Positions 43,714 through 47,445 of a stretch of DNA of 47,445 nt are shown here, in pieces (within the stretch, counting starts at the first letter, position 1; the number at the start of each line of letters is the position of its first letter). The DNA comes from Rhodanobacter lindaniclasticus (GTDB lineage Bacteria; Pseudomonadota; Gammaproteobacteria; Xanthomonadales; Rhodanobacteraceae). The position numbers and the translations under genes were made by a program. The DNA lies in assembly GCF_004799035.1 (NCBI RefSeq), contig NZ_MWIO01000006.1:1-47445 (forward strand), read 5' to 3'. A model generated the notes under the pieces. That model saw only the letters and a program-made list of their open reading frames with translations, was not told the origin of the DNA and did no database searches.

Positions 43714-44571
43714 ATGTGCGCGGATGATCGATCAGCCCTCCCCGCCCGCGTGCGCAAGTTCCTGCTGAATCACCGCAAGCTCCTCGGCCTCGCCCTGCTG
43801 CTGATGCTGGCGCAGGCGGCGTGTGCGCAACCGCCCACGGTGCAGTTGCAGGAGCTGACCTGGACCGAGCTGCGCGCGCGCATCGACGCCGGCAGCACCA
43901 CCGTCATCATCCCGATCGGCGGCACCGAGCAGAGCGGGCCGTATATCGCGCTGGGCAAGCACAACGCGCGCGCCGCGGCGCTGGCCGAGCGGATCGCGCG
44001 CGCGCTGGGCAACGCGCTGGTGGCGCCGGTGGTCACCTACGTGCCCGAGGGCAGCATCGCGCCACCGAGCGGGCACATGCGTTTCCCCGGCACCATCAGC
44101 GTGCCTGATGCCGCGTTCGAGCAGGTGCTGGCCTCGGCGGCCGAAAGCCTGGCGGCGCACGGCTTTCGCCACGTCGTGCTGCTCGGCGACCACGGCGGCT
44201 ATCAGCGCGACCTGCGCCGCGTGGTGGACCGGCTCAACCAGCACTGGGCCGGTTCGCCGAAGCGCGCGTTCGCGCCGCCGGCGTACTACGCCGCCAGCTC
44301 CACCGGCTACGCCGCGCTGCTGCGCCGGCACGGCTACCGCGACGACGAGATCGGCAGCCATGCGGCGCTGGCCGACACCTCGCTTCAGCTGGCGGTCGCG
44401 CCCTCGATGGTGCGCGCCGATACACTGCGCCACGCGAGCGCGCCGGGCGCGGCCGACGGCGTCTACGGCGGCGATCCGCGTCGCGCCACCGCCGCGCTGG
44501 GCCAGCTCGGCGTGGACCTGATCGTGGCGCAGACGGTCGAGGCGATCCGCAAGGATGTCGCCGGACACTGA
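43714..44571 (+). CDS. Creatininase-family protein, exported
   Basis: Metal-dependent amidohydrolase fold of the creatininase/MftE family. The 285-residue protein has a membrane-like signal segment (LLGLALLLMLAQAACAQPP) before the core. Metal ligands are visible in IIPIGGTEQSGPY (Glu), LGKHN (His, in place of the usual LPxxTD context) and GDHGGYQ; GSIAPPSGHMRFPGTIS is the conserved substrate loop. An exported form is unusual, as creatininase itself is cytoplasmic. The substrate is unknown. A GTG at 43750 would give a shorter signal sequence. The beta-propeller gene follows on the same strand within 40 bases. Confidence 0.83.
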   Translation: MCADDRSALPARVRKFLLNHRKLLGLALLLMLAQAACAQPPTVQLQELTWTELRARIDAGSTTVIIPIGGTEQSGPYIALGKHNARAAALAERIARALGNALVAPVVTYVPEGSIAPPSGHMRFPGTISVPDAAFEQVLASAAESLAAHGFRHVVLLGDHGGYQRDLRRVVDRLNQHWAGSPKRAFAPPAYYAASSTGYAALLRRHGYRDDEIGSHAALADTSLQLAVAPSMVRADTLRHASAPGAADGVYGGDPRRATAALGQLGVDLIVAQTVEAIRKDVAGH

Positions 44572-44608
44572 GCTGCCCGCACCCCCAACCGATACCCGTG
44601 GACCGGAC

Positions 44609-45793
44609 ATGCTGCCGAGGACTTTCACCATCAACGCACACACCTCTCACCCGCCGCGCCGCCGCGCCGGCTTCGCCCTGCTCGCCTGGCTCGCCAGCGG
44701 CGCGGCGTTCGCCGGCGGCGTGCCGACCGTCGCCGGCATGCCGCCGGTGACCGATCCGGCCAACCTCTACGGCGACGCCGGCGCCCACATGCTCAGTCCC
44801 GCAGAGGCCGGCGCACTGCCGCGCGTCTACGTGCCCAACCTGCGCTCGGACAGCGTCAGCGTGATCGACCCGGCGACGTTCAAGGTGGTCGACACCTTCA
44901 AGGTCGGCCGCAGCCCGCAGCACGTGGTGCCGGCCTACGACCTGCGCACGCTGTGGGTCACCAACAACGCCGAGGACCGCCCCGACGGCAGCCTGACCCC
45001 GATCGACCCGACCACCGGCAAGCCCGGCCAGGCAGTGGCGGTCGACGACCCGTACAACATGTACTTCAGCCCCGACGGCAAGTACGCCATCGTGGTCGCC
45101 GAGGAAGACGCCCGGCTCGACTTCCGCGACCCGCACACCATGGCGCTGCAATTCCGCCTGTCCGTGCCCGGCTGCAAGGGCATCAATCACGCCGACTTTT
45201 CCATCGACGGACGCTACGCGATCTTCACCTGCGAATTCGGCGGCAAGCTGGCCAAGATCGACATGGTGGAACACAAGGTGCTCGGCTACCTGCGGCTGAA
45301 ACGCCACGGCATGCCGCAGGACATCCGCGTCTCGCCCGACGGCAAGGTGTTCTACGTGGCCGACATGATGGCCGACGGTGTCTACCTGGTCGACGGCGAC
45401 AGCTTCACGAAAATCGGCTTCATCCACACCGGCACCGGCACCCACGGCCTCTACCCCAGCCGCGACGGCACGCGCCTGTACGTGGCCAACCGCGGCACGC
45501 ACAAGATCCATGGCGGCCCCCACGGCAAGGGCAGCGTCTCGGTGATCGACTTCGCCACCCGCCAGGTCGTCGCCACCTGGCCGATCCCCCACGGCGGCAG
45601 CCCCGACATGGGCAACGTCAGCGCCGACGGCCGCATGCTGTGGCTCTCCGGCCGCTTCGACGACGTCGTCTACGCCATCGACACCACCACCGGCAAGGTG
45701 CGCAAGATCAAGGTCGGCATGGAACCGCATGGCCTCACCGTGTGGCCGCAGCCGGGGCGGTATTCGTTGGGGCATACGGGGATCATGCGGTAG
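44609..45793 (+). CDS. Exported YVTN-type beta-propeller protein
   Basis: A 394-residue seven-bladed propeller of the YncE/YVTN kind: blades such as RVYVPNLRSDSVSVIDPATFK, NMYFSPDGKYAIVV and RLYVANRGTHKIHGG repeat through the whole chain. Signal peptide RRRAGFALLAWLASGAAFAGG. A start at 44555 that overlaps the creatininase gene is possible (18 residues longer, AAGG upstream). No catalytic motif; such proteins bind ligands or partner enzymes. With the 37-base gap to the creatininase-family gene, the two may act together in the periplasm. Confidence 0.8.
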   Translation: MLPRTFTINAHTSHPPRRRAGFALLAWLASGAAFAGGVPTVAGMPPVTDPANLYGDAGAHMLSPAEAGALPRVYVPNLRSDSVSVIDPATFKVVDTFKVGRSPQHVVPAYDLRTLWVTNNAEDRPDGSLTPIDPTTGKPGQAVAVDDPYNMYFSPDGKYAIVVAEEDARLDFRDPHTMALQFRLSVPGCKGINHADFSIDGRYAIFTCEFGGKLAKIDMVEHKVLGYLRLKRHGMPQDIRVSPDGKVFYVADMMADGVYLVDGDSFTKIGFIHTGTGTHGLYPSRDGTRLYVANRGTHKIHGGPHGKGSVSVIDFATRQVVATWPIPHGGSPDMGNVSADGRMLWLSGRFDDVVYAIDTTTGKVRKIKVGMEPHGLTVWPQPGRYSLGHTGIMR

Positions 45794-45870
45794 GGCGATG
45801 GCCCGATTTCGGTCAGAAGCAGCCTTCTAAAGTACGTGCGTTCAGCCCCCAATGACGCCCGCTTAAGGCT

Positions 45871-45992
45871 GTTCGTCCTGAGCGTAGACCTAAGGCCGAA
45901 GTCGAAGGGCACGCCGGCACCGGAAGAGGGCCACGGGGGGCGCTTCGACTGCACCCGCTGCGCGGGCTACGCTCAGCGGGAACGGCGGTGGG
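45871..45992. repeat. Imperfect inverted pair of a TTCGTCCTGAGCGTAG-type repeat
   Basis: GTTCGTCCTGAGCGTAG (45871-45887) reappears inverted and degenerate as CTACGCTCAGCGGGAAC near 45967-45983, with CGAAGTCGAAGGGC and GCGCTTCGACTGC inside. It is a dispersed repeat of the kind common in this order. The rest of the 339-base gap 45794-46132 holds only the toxin-antitoxin promoter region. Confidence 0.6.
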
Positions 45993-46082
45993 ACATGGGT
46001 CGGCGACCTCAATGTAAGTGCCATTCTGCTCAGACCATTTTTGGATGCGATTAACCTGCTTGCCAAGATGTTCAGCGTCAAG

Positions 46083-46102
46083 TGCCCAAATGGGCATACA
46101 AT
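46083..46102 (+). promoter_or_regulatory. Operator palindrome and -10 box of the RES toxin-antitoxin operon
   Basis: TGCCCA-AA-TGGGCA (46083-46096) is a perfect 14-base palindrome directly followed by TACAAT (46097-46102), a 5/6 match to a -10 box. No good -35 lies at standard distance. Binding of the antitoxin here would block the promoter, the usual autoregulation of this class. Confidence 0.65.
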
Positions 46103-46132
46103 GTGTCCATCTTGGAAATACGGAGGCGCGTC

Positions 46133-46753
46133 ATGGGTGATCCGAAGAAAGGTGCCGGCCCACTTGAGGGCGGTCGCCCTAGGAAGAAAGTCACCACGAA
46201 AGTCAAGCGCGTGACCGCGTCCACCTTGAAGGCAGGCGGGACCGGCAGGAATCCCGTGCATGGACGCGAGTTGCAGGAAATGCGCCTGCAGGCTCGCAAG
46301 ATGAAGGGTGGCATAAAGAGCAAGAATTCAGCCGTGCGAAAAATGGTCGTCAAGACGGTGACCAGGCGCATCCTCAAGCCATTACGTCACGTCGAGGCTC
46401 TTGAAGCGGTGCGCTCCGGCCTGCTGCCCCAAGAACTCAATATCCTGATTGAACGAGGGTATGCGCGTGCCGAGCTCGTGAGACTTGTCGGCCCGCGCAG
46501 TACTATCGAGCGCAAGCTCAGTGGAAGTATCCGCCTGGACCTGCAGGAGAGTGATCGCCTGGCCCGATTGAGCAGAATCATCGCCAAGGCTGAGGCGGTC
46601 TTCGGCAACGCAGAGAAGGCACGGCATTGGATGGAACGGCCGTCGTCCCGGCTGCCACGCGGTGAATCCCCGTTGTCCCTGCTTGATACCGATGGTGGTA
46701 CCCAGGTAGTGACCGAGCGATTGCTGCAGATCGAACACGGGATCTTCGCTTGA
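46133..46753 (+). CDS. Xre/MbcA/ParS-type antitoxin
   Basis: Antitoxin of a RES-domain pair, 206 residues. The C-terminal part (RLARLSRIIAKAEAVFGNAEKARHW...PLSLLDTDGG) is the MbcA/ParS toxin-binding domain, DUF2384 type. The middle (GLLPQELNILIERGYARAEL) fits the Xre-like helix-turn-helix domain. The first ~75 residues are a Lys/Arg-rich, probably disordered extension longer than in most family members. GGAGG lies seven bases before the ATG. The stop overlaps the toxin start (TTGA). Confidence 0.85.
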   Translation: MGDPKKGAGPLEGGRPRKKVTTKVKRVTASTLKAGGTGRNPVHGRELQEMRLQARKMKGGIKSKNSAVRKMVVKTVTRRILKPLRHVEALEAVRSGLLPQELNILIERGYARAELVRLVGPRSTIERKLSGSIRLDLQESDRLARLSRIIAKAEAVFGNAEKARHWMERPSSRLPRGESPLSLLDTDGGTQVVTERLLQIEHGIFA

Positions 46754-47202
46754 GGCTCTGGCGACTGAGCCGTCATGCCAGTCTGGATGGTCGCGGCGGC
46801 CTGTTTGCGGCGGGTCGATGGCACAGCCAGGGACGACCCGTGCTGTACACCGCTACCTCGCCGTCCGGCGCACTCGTCGAGGTGCTCGTCCATCTAGACG
46901 TGGAGCCACAGGAGATCCCGGATGGCTACCGCCTTCTCGGCGTCGACGTACCTGATGACGCGATGAATGACGCACGTGGCGAGCCCATGGTTGGCAGGTC
47001 GCCCAACTTGGACGGGTCGCGGGCCTTGGGTGACGCTTGGCTGCGCGGCTGCGACAGCCTCCTTTGCCGTGTTCCCAGCGCGATCATTTCTCACACGGAC
47101 AACGTGCTCATCAACCCCGCTCACCCTGACATGACGAAAGTGGTCCTCAGTATCGATGAGCCGTTCACCTTCGACGGACGGCTGCTTGGGGTCGTTGAGT
47201 AA
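46750..47202 (+). CDS. RES-domain toxin (NAD-degrading family)
   Basis: A 150-residue RES-domain protein: RLSRHASLDGRGGLFAAGRWHSQG carries the conserved Arg residues, VLYTATSPSGALVEVLVHLD the conserved Tyr and Glu, and IISHTDNVLINPAHPDM the conserved Ser and Asn-Pro region. Family members degrade NAD+ (or ADP-ribosylate, for ParT) and stop growth until the antitoxin binds. It starts with TTG that overlaps the antitoxin stop, which should keep toxin output low and coupled. Complete and apparently active. Confidence 0.88.
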   Translation: MRLWRLSRHASLDGRGGLFAAGRWHSQGRPVLYTATSPSGALVEVLVHLDVEPQEIPDGYRLLGVDVPDDAMNDARGEPMVGRSPNLDGSRALGDAWLRGCDSLLCRVPSAIISHTDNVLINPAHPDMTKVVLSIDEPFTFDGRLLGVVE

Positions 47203-47445
47203 TCGAGGCGCTGAAACAAAAGACTCAGATTCGTCAGATCCTTTGTTTTGCTGAAGGAAAATGAACCTGAGCCCTTTGCGGTCCTCAACTCACCGCCGCA
47301 CAGGGTCCCCGGGCAGAACAGCTGGCCATCGAGGCCCGCACTCTTCAGTGGAGCCAGATCAAAAAGCGTCGCGTCTTCGGCTTCGCACCGACTCTGCTCC
47401 CTCTCCCCCGACATTGCGGGAAAAGGGGTTCTACCCCGTTTCCAC
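47203..47445. other. Right-end intergenic stretch, no supported gene
   Basis: A weak AACAAA/TTTGTT hairpin (about 47214-47248) after the toxin stop may terminate that operon. A degenerate CCCTCTCCC-type repeat lies near 47398-47440. I see no convincing coding frame here. Confidence 0.5.

Overview
This 47.4 kb window looks like chromosome from a high-GC gammaproteobacterium of the order Lysobacterales/Xanthomonadales, probably Rhodanobacteraceae (Rhodanobacter/Dyella type). The protein style, the strong G/C bias at third codon positions, the REP-like inverted repeats that open with GTAGGAGC or GTAGGGCGGGC, and the mix of secreted peptidases and glycosidases all suggest this. The placement is an inference, because there is no rRNA in the window. 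Core-type genes alternate with accessory blocks that appear less GC-rich.

Region 1 (1-4850) is the end of a compact type II-C CRISPR-Cas locus. Two complete 36-base repeats of an array that runs off the left edge come first, then cas2, cas1 and a 1062-residue cas9, all on the minus strand. A tracrRNA gene on the plus strand sits in the cas9 leader, with its own promoter. Region 2 (4870-14020) is metabolic: a secreted dipeptidyl peptidase IV, a GH30 and a GH3 glycosidase, a LysR regulator divergent from an aldo/keto reductase, and queF. Region 3 (14146-18135) holds a lipoprotein and a large tricorn-type peptidase.

Region 4 (18200-30641) is a nine-gene minus-strand defence island lying downstream of a tRNA-Arg(CCG) gene. 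The gene order in transcription is hsdR, hsdM, hsdS (type I restriction-modification), an antitoxin/toxin pair, an ABC-type ATPase with a DUF3696-like C-terminus, a phospholipase-D-fold protein, a RecD-like SF1 helicase, and a TPR protein ending in a cold-shock-like OB fold. Most junctions overlap by 1-4 bases. The last four genes are the best candidate in the window for an undescribed anti-phage system.

Region 5 (30642-45793) is chromosomal backbone: an M61 peptidase, a diguanylate cyclase, an amino-acid permease, and a tight three-gene set of glycerophosphodiesterase, lysoplasmalogenase and an alkylglycerol-monooxygenase-like membrane hydroxylase. That set reads as an ether-lipid breakdown pathway. 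An LTA-synthase-like transferase, a 2',3'-cyclic nucleotidase lipoprotein, a creatininase-family protein and a beta-propeller protein follow. REP-like repeats mark many of the gene ends.

Region 6 (46083-47202) is a Xre/MbcA-type antitoxin with a RES-domain toxin, preceded by a palindromic operator and promoter. The last 243 bases contain no gene I can support.
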